The notes under the pieces: generated by a model | What the model saw: only the letters and a program-made list of their open reading frames with translations | Told to the model about the DNA's origin: nothing | Database searches by the model: none | Translations under genes and position numbers: made by a program | Shown: piece after piece, positions 1 through 7,912 of the stretch | How the letters are laid out: every line of letters begins with the position of its first letter | How positions within the stretch are numbered: the stretch's first letter is position 1 | NCBI GenBank assembly: GCA_028681035.1 | Contig: JAQUJJ010000039.1 | Coordinates: 1 to 27,622, forward strand | From: Candidatus Cloacimonadota bacterium | GTDB lineage: Bacteria > Cloacimonadota > Cloacimonadia > Cloacimonadales > Cloacimonadaceae | Direction of reading: 5' to 3' | Length of the DNA: 27,622 nucleotides

Positions 1-493
1 GCACCAAGGGTCGCTCAGTGTATCTGCTTTCCAGAGTTGATAAAATCTTGTGAGAGCGAATGTATGGATACACCTCTCCCACTCCGGTTATGAAAATGAT
101 GTCGGGGCGATCATTATGTATCTTTTCTATGATCAGCGGGCAGATAAAATCTTTCGTATCCGTCAATCCCGATATGGACTTGAAGAATACCTCTCTTGAT
201 GTCTTTACTTCATCGGTGAAGAGCCCGTTCAGCAAGGTATTTGATTCTAAATGCTCTATTGTTAGTAGGTAGAGGTTGATGTCCAACACCTTTATTTGCT
301 TCAGGCTTAGAGCGTTTTTTAGCTGTTCGATGTATTGATACATTGCCCTAGATTCTTCTACCCGGAAGGGACAAACATAATAGGGCACATCGTTGGAAGG
401 GCCCGTCATATCCAGAAAATTCCTGCTGCTCATGAGCTTGAGCAAGTGCTCGAAACGGACATGGGGTTCGTGAAGTTCATTTATTATTGCCAT
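1..493 (-). CDS. brxB: BREX protein BrxB (DUF1788), 3' part cut off by window edge
   Basis: I translated this directly from the minus strand: an open frame of 164 codons starts at ATG 493-491 and has no stop before the window edge, so the C-terminus is missing. It begins MAIINELHEP and carries the DUF1788/BrxB pattern VPYYVCPFR around residues 37-45, then IKVLDINLYLLTIEHL, then DIIFITGVGEVYPYIRSHKIL near residues 130-150, where the family's TGxGxxYPxxRSH block is expected. BrxB is a conserved core protein of type 1 BREX phage defence; its biochemical role is not well defined. The start lies one base after the brxA stop, so the two are probably translationally coupled. Expected next genes off the left edge are brxC, pglX, pglZ and brxL. 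Confidence 0.85.
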   Translation of the reverse strand, partial: MAIINELHEPHVRFEHLLKLMSSRNFLDMTGPSNDVPYYVCPFRVEESRAMYQYIEQLKNALSLKQIKVLDINLYLLTIEHLESNTLLNGLFTDEVKTSREVFFKSISGLTDTKDFICPLIIEKIHNDRPDIIFITGVGEVYPYIRSHKILSTLESRYTERPLV

Positions 494-494
494 A

Positions 495-1088
495 TCAATA
501 TCCCATTACAACTGATGGGAAGATAGCGGGCGATAGAATCCCTTCCCTGATAATCAGATCACGCACTCTTGAGCTTACAATCAGTAGCCTTAGTTTCATG
601 TCTGCGTCTGTAATCCCAGAGCTTAACAGCATTCTGAAGAGATTGGTCTGCAGTTTCTTTCGGGAGCCTTCAGAGATATTACTCAGCTTCTCATGAAGCT
701 CGGACTTTGTGTTGAAAAATAAATTGAAATCTGCCTTAGTTATCTCAAGCTCATGCCGCTTCACCTTTTCAGCAAGGACTTCCAGGGCAAATTCACGAAT
801 AAAATCATACTTGCTGCAGATTGCATACCAGATGATCAGACACTGCTCTTCTCTGCTCCCATTGGCAAGGATTTCCATTGCAGCCTCAGAGAGTTGCTTC
901 ACCCTTGTATAGGCTTCGGAATAGATTCTTTGTTGTGCAGCGATAGTGCGTATCTGAAGCAGGTTGTCTTTTAATACCGCCTGCTTTACCTGATCCCAGT
1001 TCCTGTGTTCCAGAAACAATTGTGCCAGGAGAACGGAATCACGATAAAGCAGAGCTGCGGCAGTGAAACCGAAGCTGTAGTTGTTCAC
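495..1088 (-). CDS. brxA: BREX protein BrxA (DUF1819 family)
   Basis: The product is about 197 residues, a normal BrxA length. It shows the DUF1819 pattern: FTAAALLYRDSVLLAQLFLE at the N-terminus, then NLLQIRT, then GSREEQCLIIWYAICSKYDFIREFALEVL in the middle, then FNLFFNTKSELHEKL and SRKKLQTNLFRML. BrxA is a small core BREX component reported to bind DNA; it is helical and has no membrane segment here. I prefer the GTG at 1088-1086, because it overlaps the stop of the upstream HTH gene as GTGA and puts the conserved NNYSFGFT block at the N-terminus. An in-frame GTG at 1130 would add 14 basic, unconserved residues. It is the second gene of a minus-strand operon and is followed one base later by brxB. 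Confidence 0.87.
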   Translation of the reverse strand: MNNYSFGFTAAALLYRDSVLLAQLFLEHRNWDQVKQAVLKDNLLQIRTIAAQQRIYSEAYTRVKQLSEAAMEILANGSREEQCLIIWYAICSKYDFIREFALEVLAEKVKRHELEITKADFNLFFNTKSELHEKLSNISEGSRKKLQTNLFRMLLSSGITDADMKLRLLIVSSRVRDLIIREGILSPAIFPSVVMGY

Positions 1089-1276
1089 TTCTTGGGATTG
1101 CCGATTGTTTTTGCTTGCTTTTTGACCCACAGATCTACATCCTCCTTGTTAAATTTCCACAGCCTACCAATTTTATGAGCCGGAAGATCTCTCTCGCTAA
1201 GCCATTTATATACTGTCTCCTTGGTGACCCCAAGATAAGTGCTTATCTCGTCAACCGAAAGCCATCTGTCTTCCAT
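1085..1276 (-). CDS. Excisionase-type helix-turn-helix protein, first gene of BREX operon
   Basis: This 63-residue protein is almost wholly one winged-HTH domain of the excisionase/MerR-like HTH_17 family: WLSVDEISTYLGVTKETVYKWL (HTH), then the wing KIGRLWKFNKEDVDLWV. The ATG at 1276 has a good AGGAG ribosome site about 7 bases upstream. Its stop codon overlaps the GTG start of brxA, so it belongs to the BREX operon. In other BREX loci the leading regulator is often the larger WYL-type BrxR; this gene sits in the same place but is unrelated in size and fold. It probably binds DNA at the BREX promoter, but a role as a recombination directionality factor for a mobile element cannot be excluded. 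Confidence 0.8.
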   Translation of the reverse strand: MEDRWLSVDEISTYLGVTKETVYKWLSERDLPAHKIGRLWKFNKEDVDLWVKKQAKTIGNPKK

Positions 1277-1289
1277 AATTAAACTCCTT

Positions 1290-1311
1290 TCCAGATTCCA
1301 TCGTATCTGGA
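1290..1311. promoter_or_regulatory. Inverted repeat ahead of the BREX operon (possible operator or leader hairpin)
   Basis: TCCAGAT and ATCTGGA form 7-bp perfect arms separated by 8 bases, ending 14 bases upstream of the HTH gene start and beside its ribosome site. The position suits an operator for the HTH product or a 5' leader hairpin. Arms of this length can arise by chance, so function is inferred from position only. Confidence 0.35.
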
Positions 1312-1675
1312 GACCCCATCAGAACCAATACAAAATGGGATCAAATTGGAATAAAACCAGTAGAAAGGCTAGCGGATATCTGTCAATGATTAATAGCATC
1401 AAAAACATGACTGTGCTAGTCAAGACCCAGTATTGCCTACTCAATGGCTATTGATCCTAAAAGACAGTGATTCAAAATGATTAGAGTTATCAAAGCAAAA
1501 AACACCTCTTGACAAAACAAACTATCTCTATGGAGTGAGAAAAGAAAAATCATCAGTTTATAGTTTCAACGCAAATAGCGTGATATGACTGCTAATTTTG
1601 CATCCCATAAAGAATAAAATTGGTTAAACTAGGTGTTCGTGGTTTAACTACAATGCTGTGGAAATGGAGGTTTAT
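1312..1675. other. Intergenic region between divergent BREX and CBASS operons
   Basis: About 400 bp separates the BREX HTH start (1276) from the CBASS effector start (1676). It is AT-rich and holds no convincing gene. It must carry both divergent promoters. A TTGACA hexamer lies at 1509-1514 on the plus strand, but I found no -10 box at proper spacing behind it. A short inverted repeat GACT-GTGCT-AGTC is also present near 1410. No RNA gene was recognised. Confidence 0.5.
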
Positions 1676-3205
1676 TTGGCAAATGTGGTAGCTCCTCGAC
1701 TAGAGGGAGATGAGTATCAGAGTTTATTCTTCTGGTATCATGCAGCTTCGCTTTTAAGTAAAGATAATATTAAAGAGATATGTTATGAAAGCGATGAGGT
1801 GGATGGTGTAGATGATTTGATAGTATACTACAATGCCTCCGGAGTTGATGCGGGTGGTTGGAATAGCACTGCAGACTATTTTCAAGTTAAATATCATGTA
1901 GATAACCGAAACAGATATAGTAGCGAGGCTATTATTAATCCGCAGTTTATCAATTGTCAGAAGTCATTGTTAAAACATTTCTACGATGCCCATGAAAGCA
2001 TACTAAGTATGGGGATTAATCATTTTAGACTATTCCTTGTATCCAATTGGCAGTGGGATCAAAATGATCCGCTATTTTGCGAAATACGAGATTCTGATGG
2101 ATCACTGCCGACTAGTTTTTTTCGGCAGAGAAATGGGCAACGAATTGGAAGAATCAGAGAATCATGGCGAAAACACTTAAACATTGATGAGCATAGCTTT
2201 GTTTCATTCGCACAAAAACTGAGGTTCCAAATGAATCATTTTGGCAGAAAGTACTTCAAAGAACTCGTGATGAGTAACCTACGAAATGCTGGACTCGTTG
2301 TTCAAGATGATTTTCAGACAGCAAACACATACTCAAGCTTAGCTCTTAAATTCATCATGGACGGAACGAAAAGATTTACAAGGGAATCACTAAGGAAAGT
2401 ATGCATAGAGAACAAACTAATAACGGATGGGCAAACTTGTGCTGTTAAAGTTCCTATCATAGGGATACGTAGTTTCATCAGATTTGCCGAGAGAATTGAA
2501 GATGAATGTGACTCGCATATATGTTTGTCTGAGCATTTCGAGGGAAGACATATAAATGATGGGGCAAATTGGAATATCGATATTTCGAGCAAGTTGTTAA
2601 TGTTCCTAAGTCACCCTGATTTTTTGAACATAGTCCGAGCAACTGATCATCACATTTTACTTGAGTGTCATGGTTCTATTGCCTTATTAGCTGGTTACTT
2701 GTTGCCGAGAACCTCAGGAGCCAGAATTCATCCAATACAAAAGGGGATAGAAACTCAATCTTGGAGACCAAAAGGAGATAAGAAAGAAGATTGGGACTGG
2801 GATATCAACTATACAAAGTTCATATCATCCTCTACTGATATTGTTATCTCTGTATCCTTAACACATGATATCAAGTCTGATGTTGAGAAGTTCGTATCCG
2901 AAAATGATCTTCAGGCTCAATCAATGTATTGCTTCAATAGCAAGTCGGGTAATGGTCAGAATTGCATTGAAAACGCCGATCATGCTATTCATCTGTCAGA
3001 TAGCATTGTGCAAAAGATAAGACAACTCAGGCAGGGAAATCCAAATTCTACGATTCATCTCTTTATTGCCGCTCCAAATGGTTTTATGTTCTTACTCGGG
3101 AGAATTGGCATGGCTTTGGGGTCAATCCAGCTATACGAATTTGATTTTACTAATGAGAAAAACGGAAGTTATACACCAAGCATCAGACTTCCTTTAAGTG
3201 TTTAG
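1676..3205 (+). CDS. cap4: CBASS effector, Cap4-like nuclease-SAVED protein
   Basis: About 509 residues with a two-part layout. The N-terminal ~200 residues look like the DUF4297-type dsDNA endonuclease of Cap4: RLEGDEYQSLFFWYHAASLL, then acidic residues in DEVDGVDDLIVYY and a QVK triad about 25 residues later, which fit the D...QxK catalytic pattern. The C-terminal ~180 residues match a SAVED ligand-binding domain: TDIVISVSLTHDIKSDVEKF and the closing IHLFIAAPNGFMFLLGRIG with IQLYEFD. In this family, binding of a cyclic oligonucleotide makes the protein oligomerise and cut DNA. A GGAGG site at 1666-1670 sits 5 bases before TTG 1676, so I chose TTG; a GTG at 1658 would add six residues and overlap that site. 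The stop overlaps the ribosome site of the next gene. It is unusual but not unknown for the effector to be first. Confidence 0.85.
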   Translation: MANVVAPRLEGDEYQSLFFWYHAASLLSKDNIKEICYESDEVDGVDDLIVYYNASGVDAGGWNSTADYFQVKYHVDNRNRYSSEAIINPQFINCQKSLLKHFYDAHESILSMGINHFRLFLVSNWQWDQNDPLFCEIRDSDGSLPTSFFRQRNGQRIGRIRESWRKHLNIDEHSFVSFAQKLRFQMNHFGRKYFKELVMSNLRNAGLVVQDDFQTANTYSSLALKFIMDGTKRFTRESLRKVCIENKLITDGQTCAVKVPIIGIRSFIRFAERIEDECDSHICLSEHFEGRHINDGANWNIDISSKLLMFLSHPDFLNIVRATDHHILLECHGSIALLAGYLLPRTSGARIHPIQKGIETQSWRPKGDKKEDWDWDINYTKFISSSTDIVISVSLTHDIKSDVEKFVSENDLQAQSMYCFNSKSGNGQNCIENADHAIHLSDSIVQKIRQLRQGNPNSTIHLFIAAPNGFMFLLGRIGMALGSIQLYEFDFTNEKNGSYTPSIRLPLSV

Positions 3206-3215
3206 GAGGAAAAAC

Positions 3216-4334
3216 ATGGAACTGAAGAAAGAATTCGAAACTTTTGTAAGCGAGATCAGACTCACCCAGAGTCAAAAAGAGGATCTCATAAAGGGGCATA
3301 ACACCCTAAGATCACGTCTTCTGAATTATGAAGATTTACGACCAATAATGATAACTACCTTTTTACAAGGAAGTTATAGAAGACACACTGCGGTTCGCCC
3401 CAAAGGAGATAAAAGAGCTGATGTGGACATAGTTGTCGTAACAAAACTTCATGAGGATGACTATACACCTGAACAAGCTCTTGAACTGTTTACCCCATTT
3501 CTGGATAAATACTATGAAGGTAAGTGGAAAATACAGAATCGATCTATTGGCATTGTACTGTCTTATGTTGATTTGGATTTAGTAATCACCTCATCACCCT
3601 TAAATGCTGAAATAGACATTCTGAAGTCAGCATCGGTAAGCTCAAGTTTGGACATCGTTGAAGCATTCGATTGGAAGCTTAACGAGTCATGGATTGATCT
3701 TGCTGATAGGTATAAGATTAGTGATGCCCAGGTACTCAAGGAAGCTGCTTTGCAACCAGAATGGAAAACCATTCCATTGAGGATTCCAGATGTAAGCCTT
3801 CAATACTGGGACGACACTGATCCACTTGAGCAAATGCAATGGACTCGGGATAAAAATTTAACAACATCTGGCCACTTTGTTAATGTAGTTAAAGCTATTA
3901 AGTGGTGGAGACTGGAGAATTACTCGACTCCAACAAAGCCAAAGGGGTTTCCGCTTGAAAGGCTTGTTGGAGAATGTTGCCCAGATGATGTCTTATCGAT
4001 TGCTCAAGGCATTGTTAGAACTCTTGAGAGCATTGTAGATCAGTTCTATGTTACCTATTTATGTAACACTAAGCCATCGCTCCCAGACTATGGAGTCCCA
4101 GATCATGATGTATTTGCGAAGATAACCAACGATGATTTTCATCAATTTTATGAACAGGTCAAAGAAGGAGCTATCTTAGCTAGGAAAGCACTCGATTGTA
4201 TAGATTATAACGAAAGTTGCACTCTTTGGAGACAGCTCTTAGGGCGCAAATTCCCCAAACCGCCTGAAGTTACCTCAAAAGGATTTACACCCCCTCAGAA
4301 ACCAGCAAATCCAGGGAGTGGTAGATTTGCTTAG
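3216..4334 (+). CDS. CBASS cyclic oligonucleotide synthase (CD-NTase)
   Basis: This 372-residue protein is a cGAS/DncV-like nucleotidyltransferase. The signature GSYRRHTAVRP lies at residues 52-62, followed by DVD (69-71), the first two metal-binding aspartates, and VDLDL (around 118-122) supplying the third. On sensing phage infection such enzymes make cyclic di- or trinucleotides that switch on the effector. The pairing with a SAVED effector suggests a cyclic trinucleotide, but the product cannot be read from sequence. I chose ATG 3216 because AGGAGG at 3204-3209 is ideally spaced; a GTG at 3198 would lie inside the preceding gene. The C-terminal tail GSGRFA is the part Cap2 would be expected to conjugate to a target. 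The gene overlaps cap2 by a few bases. Confidence 0.9.
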   Translation: MELKKEFETFVSEIRLTQSQKEDLIKGHNTLRSRLLNYEDLRPIMITTFLQGSYRRHTAVRPKGDKRADVDIVVVTKLHEDDYTPEQALELFTPFLDKYYEGKWKIQNRSIGIVLSYVDLDLVITSSPLNAEIDILKSASVSSSLDIVEAFDWKLNESWIDLADRYKISDAQVLKEAALQPEWKTIPLRIPDVSLQYWDDTDPLEQMQWTRDKNLTTSGHFVNVVKAIKWWRLENYSTPTKPKGFPLERLVGECCPDDVLSIAQGIVRTLESIVDQFYVTYLCNTKPSLPDYGVPDHDVFAKITNDDFHQFYEQVKEGAILARKALDCIDYNESCTLWRQLLGRKFPKPPEVTSKGFTPPQKPANPGSGRFA

Positions 4335-6150
4335 TGATTCTACTCTACTGCATGAGAACATCAAAGTTGCCGTTCGTTCTTCTCAAGATATCGAAGTAGC
4401 ATCCTTTATTGAGCTTAACCGCAACAATGACGATGAAAACTGGGAATTATGTGTTGATCTGGCATTAGAAGAAAGCAATGAGTTTATACCTGCAGTTACT
4501 CGATGGTGGTATATTCTTTCAAGTAACTACCCATTTGGAGACATTAAATGCTACCCTGATAGTGTACTAGGAATCAAATCTACCCACAATCATCAGGATA
4601 GTAACATCCAACTACCAGACAAAAAGTGGGCAGAGGGTAAGCTTTGTCTAACAGAGCCATTCGGTCTTGATAGAGTATCTCAACATAATGACCCAGTGGG
4701 TAATAGTGAAACAAGACTAAAATGGTATATACTAAGAACCATCGCTTGGATTCAAGCAGCAGTTAATGATGATTTGGTTGGATGTCAGGAACCTTTTGAA
4801 CTACCCTACATCAAACATGATTCAGATCTGAGTGACTTCCGACTCGCATATATTGAGGGTCAAGATTCACTAATCAATTGGAAAAACCATTATCAATGCA
4901 GTGGTAAAGCGACGATATCATCGCTGAGGAGTATTACTACTCGTGGCATAATCTCACAATTCAAAGATTGGAAGAACAAGGAGGTAATCAGCAAATGGTC
5001 AAAAGCTACCGTTGATTATCGAACAGAGACTGATTTGCTTTGTTTGTGGTGGTTGTGGGAAAGGCCAATTGTTTTACCTCCTTGGCAGTCACCTCGTAAT
5101 TGGGGGGAGATTAGAGCAATCGGCAAACAACAGGGGATTGATGTCGATAAAACTCTCCAAATGATTTCTAACAGAGTAAGAGATAAAGGAGCGTGCATTC
5201 TACTTTTAGGTTATCCAATTCCCAAGATAAAAGGTGAATCGAACTGTGAAATCCACTTTGATGCCATCAGGTTACCTAATATAACGAGTACAAAGAAACC
5301 AGAAAGAGGGTTCCGCAATAATGACTTGGGATTTTGGATGAGGGAGCGAAGAGAAACATTCAGTAATCAGAGGGAGATCGCTTACATGCACATTGAAAAC
5401 TGGCATCCTGACCGTTTATTGGCAAGAGGTAGGATAACAGAAAAACTAAGAGAGATGCCTACAATAGTGATCGGTGTTGGCGCTCTTGGGTCTGTTATCG
5501 CTGAGATACTTGTAAGAGAAGGCTTGCTATCTATACTGCTTATTGATAACGACGTACTCTCAGCAGGGAATGTTGTCAGACACACACTAACTTTAAATGA
5601 TATTGGGAAAAACAAAACCGAAGTGTTAAAAGCCAAACTTGAAGCAATTAATCCTCTGGTAGTTGTTGAAACCCTGGCTGCGAAGTTACCGGAGAATCTA
5701 ACAGATCTTTATGATGTTATTAATGACTATAGGTTAGTCGTTGATTGCACTGGTTCTGATGAAGTACTTATGCTACTTAGCAAACCGAAATCCTCTATTC
5801 CAAAGTACTTTGCTTCTTATTCTTTAGGGTACCGAGCAGATAGATTATATGCATACATTGAGAGTGGATTCGCTTTTTCTGGTGACAGTTTCGAAGATTC
5901 CTATAGAATTTGGAAAGAAATTGAGGCTCTTGAATGGCAATCGGATGGAGAAACAATTGAAGGAGCAGGCTGTTGGTCTCCACTATTCCCTGCAAGATAC
6001 GATGACATAGTTATCGCTGGGTCGATTTGCGTAAAGCTTTTAGAAAAGTTGGTTACATATAATTGCCAACTTTCACAGTTCATGGTTTTTGAGAGACTAA
6101 TCGAATCTGATATTTGCACTGGCTATAAAGAAGTGACGGCTAAACAATGA
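4327..6150 (+). CDS. cap2: CBASS Cap2, E2-E1 ubiquitin-transfer-like fusion
   Basis: About 607 residues. The N-terminal part is E2-like: WWYILSSNYPFGDIKCYP followed by WAEGKLCL, with the candidate catalytic Cys near residue 107. After a linker comes a ThiF/E1 adenylation domain: the nucleotide loop GVGALG (around 383-388), LLIDND (Asp binding ATP), then NVVRH, and late in the protein GAGCWSPLFPARYDDI, where Cys near 549 is the likely E1 thioester cysteine. Cap2 primes CBASS by attaching the C-terminus of the CD-NTase to a target. I prefer TTG 4327, because AGGGAG at 4313-4318 is 8 bases upstream; a GTG at 4318 overlaps that site. It overlaps the CD-NTase 3' end and cap3 by 4 bases, so the operon is coupled. 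Confidence 0.9.
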   Translation: MLSDSTLLHENIKVAVRSSQDIEVASFIELNRNNDDENWELCVDLALEESNEFIPAVTRWWYILSSNYPFGDIKCYPDSVLGIKSTHNHQDSNIQLPDKKWAEGKLCLTEPFGLDRVSQHNDPVGNSETRLKWYILRTIAWIQAAVNDDLVGCQEPFELPYIKHDSDLSDFRLAYIEGQDSLINWKNHYQCSGKATISSLRSITTRGIISQFKDWKNKEVISKWSKATVDYRTETDLLCLWWLWERPIVLPPWQSPRNWGEIRAIGKQQGIDVDKTLQMISNRVRDKGACILLLGYPIPKIKGESNCEIHFDAIRLPNITSTKKPERGFRNNDLGFWMRERRETFSNQREIAYMHIENWHPDRLLARGRITEKLREMPTIVIGVGALGSVIAEILVREGLLSILLIDNDVLSAGNVVRHTLTLNDIGKNKTEVLKAKLEAINPLVVVETLAAKLPENLTDLYDVINDYRLVVDCTGSDEVLMLLSKPKSSIPKYFASYSLGYRADRLYAYIESGFAFSGDSFEDSYRIWKEIEALEWQSDGETIEGAGCWSPLFPARYDDIVIAGSICVKLLEKLVTYNCQLSQFMVFERLIESDICTGYKEVTAKQ

Positions 6151-6623
6151 TCTGGAAAACTGCAAACGATGTATTCAGGGTGGAGCTGTCATCAAGCGTT
6201 TTAGTAAAAATGGTTGAGCTAATTGAGGGTGCTCATGATATCGAAACAGGCGGAATACTAGTCGGTAAATATATTGATGAGAATACAAAGGCACTTGTAA
6301 TCGATGCCTTGCCACCTCCAGAAGACTCATTATGTAAACCCTGTACTTTCCGGAGGGGATCAAAGGGGCTAAGCACATTATTAAAGTCTCTTTGGAATAA
6401 GAGAGAAAGACTCTACTATGTAGGAGAATGGCATTACCATCCAACCGAGATGGTCTATCCTAGTCAGACTGATTTAGATCAAATGATTAGCATATCCAAA
6501 GATCCAAATTATGAATGCAAAGAGCCCATTATGGTGATTATTGGCAAAGGAGTATACGAGAAAAGAGAAGTAAAATGCCTCCTGTTTCCAAAAGGTATTA
6601 CAGTGGTTATGCTCGAAGCGTAG
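6147..6623 (+). CDS. cap3: CBASS Cap3, JAB/JAMM isopeptidase
   Basis: This 158-residue protein has a complete JAMM zinc-protease signature: Glu33 in DIETGGILVG, then His96-x-His98-Pro in GEWHYHPT, Ser106 and Asp109 in SQTDLDQM. Cap3 removes the CD-NTase conjugates made by Cap2 and so tunes CBASS activity. It starts at an ATG overlapping the cap2 stop by 4 bases (ATGA). It is the last gene of the operon and is followed by only 50 bp before the convergent transposition module. I saw no clear hairpin terminator in that gap. All catalytic residues are present, so the type II ancillary pair looks intact. Confidence 0.9.
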   Translation: MIWKTANDVFRVELSSSVLVKMVELIEGAHDIETGGILVGKYIDENTKALVIDALPPPEDSLCKPCTFRRGSKGLSTLLKSLWNKRERLYYVGEWHYHPTEMVYPSQTDLDQMISISKDPNYECKEPIMVIIGKGVYEKREVKCLLFPKGITVVMLEA

Positions 6624-6673
6624 CGAGGTTTATCACATATGGAGTGTCACTCATGCTTGCTTATTCATGCTAA

Positions 6674-7177
6674 CTAACCAAGCAATCTATAACCACCAAT
6701 CCTATTCAAACTCCTGAGTTGACCCAATATACCTTTCTGGACTTTTCTTCCGATTTTGGGCACGTTTTGGCGGGATATAACCACATATATGAAGCCCCTC
6801 AGATCAACCACTTCAATTGATGCCAGAGCCTCCAGATAGATATAGACCCACTGTCTGGATTTACATACTGCTTGGGCAATCTCTCGGATGGACTTGTATC
6901 TGCCTTGCTCCAGGATGTCTAAAAGCTTGTGAGCATCTGCTATGCTGAAAGTCCAGCCTTTGTAATGCTGATAACCGATCCTTGCTTGGTAGCGATTGGC
7001 TCGTACGAATATAAGAGGACTATCTTCTATCTGTTTGATAGCCTGGTCTTGGATCAGTTCGGGTAGTAGCTTTTCTATTGCGTCTCTGCTAACATTGGTC
7101 AACTGGGCTATTACATCAGTATTAAACGGCCGATCATACTGACTGACGAAGTTAAGGATCAGTTCTTTGTCCGTCAT
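6674..7177 (-). CDS. Winged-helix protein at the end of the transposition operon
   Basis: About 167 residues and not recognised as a named family. Two HTH-like segments are visible: DRPFNTDVIAQLTNVSRDAIEKLLPELI (residues ~15-42) and a second, GRYKSIREIAQAVCKSRQWVYIYLEALASIEVVDLRG (~90-127), which reads like a winged helix. The C-terminus is basic (KIGRKVQKG, RSLNRIGGYRLLG). I chose ATG 7177, which has GAGG 5 bases upstream; an earlier ATG at 7219 overlaps the ATPase gene by 35 bases. As the third gene after transposase and ATPase, it sits where Tn7-like elements carry a target-selection gene, but it shows no TniQ zinc-finger pattern. A role in target choice or regulation is inferred from position only. 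Confidence 0.65.
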   Translation of the reverse strand: MTDKELILNFVSQYDRPFNTDVIAQLTNVSRDAIEKLLPELIQDQAIKQIEDSPLIFVRANRYQARIGYQHYKGWTFSIADAHKLLDILEQGRYKSIREIAQAVCKSRQWVYIYLEALASIEVVDLRGFIYVVISRQNVPKIGRKVQKGILGQLRSLNRIGGYRLLG

Positions 7178-7184
7178 ACTATCC

Positions 7185-7895
7185 TCAATTATCCAGATCG
7201 GCTTGGGTGACCAGTTCAAGGTTCTTGTAGATACCGATCTCTTCTACAGAGCGGATTAGTTTCATGGCTTTTCTGACATTGCCGCAAGAGTGGAGGTGGA
7301 CATATTCGACAATATCAGGATGGAACTTGATTTCCAGAACCTCGCTACACAGTTGTGCAATGTCCTTCTTGGGCAGGTCTTGGAACTCATAGAAGAAGTT
7401 GCATCTATCGAAGTAATACTCATTGATTTGGTTGAGCTTATCTTTGGCATTCTGCATCCCGACCAGGATCACTATCGCTGTAGTCTCATCTACGATATCC
7501 CTGATCGCACCTAAGAGCTGTGGATGCCGAAAGGCATAGTCTATCTCATCAACCACTATTATCGTATCACGATGGTCTTCCAGAATCGATAAGCAGAGCA
7601 TAAAGAGGTCATTGGCTGTACCGTAGGGGACGTACTCTCCCATGCCAAATCTCTTGTATAAGGCTAAGAGCAACTTTGAGGCAAAAGCCTTGGGTGTAGT
7701 AGTGGCTTCCAGTCTGAGATAGACATAGCCTTTACTGAAAGCGATCCGGCTGGCATAAGTGGTCTTTCCCAGTCCAGGCCTACCATACAGCAATCCCAGT
7801 CCCACCATCTCCATTTTGGGGCGATTTAGAAGGTATTCAATGCATCTATCGGCAGCAACTACATTTTGAGTTTGAACTAGTTTTCCCTGTTTCAT
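7185..7895 (-). CDS. MuB/TnsC-like AAA ATPase, transposition target protein
   Basis: This 236-residue protein has Walker A GRPGLGKTT (38-46) and Walker B IIVVDEID (112-119), followed by sensor-like ILVGMQNA and an AAA lid region ending in CGNVRKAMKLIRSVEE. The size and architecture match MuB-like transposition ATPases (MuB is about 310 residues, so this is short) and the core of TnsC. Such proteins form filaments on DNA, recruit the transposase to target sites and give target immunity. The ATG has AGGAGG 6 bases upstream and lies 17 bp after the transposase stop, so the two are co-transcribed. Context (DDE transposase upstream) supports a transposition role over a generic ATPase. Confidence 0.85.
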   Translation of the reverse strand: MKQGKLVQTQNVVAADRCIEYLLNRPKMEMVGLGLLYGRPGLGKTTYASRIAFSKGYVYLRLEATTTPKAFASKLLLALYKRFGMGEYVPYGTANDLFMLCLSILEDHRDTIIVVDEIDYAFRHPQLLGAIRDIVDETTAIVILVGMQNAKDKLNQINEYYFDRCNFFYEFQDLPKKDIAQLCSEVLEIKFHPDIVEYVHLHSCGNVRKAMKLIRSVEEIGIYKNLELVTQADLDN

Positions 7896-7912
7896 AGCTG
7901 CCTCCTAATTGA

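Noticed and set aside
280..290. GTCCAA inside brxB as a left-end transposase site
   Set aside because: It is a single isolated copy in coding sequence, without the clustering seen at 10.8 and 12.1 kb.
1509..1514. TTGACA as -35 box of a CBASS promoter
   Set aside because: No acceptable -10 hexamer 16-18 bases downstream, and the host's promoter consensus is unknown.
6624..6673. Element left end or terminator in the gap between cap3 and the winged-helix gene
   Set aside because: The 50 bp contain no TCCAAA sites and no clear hairpin with a T-run; GTGTCACT shared with 12184 is only 8 bp.
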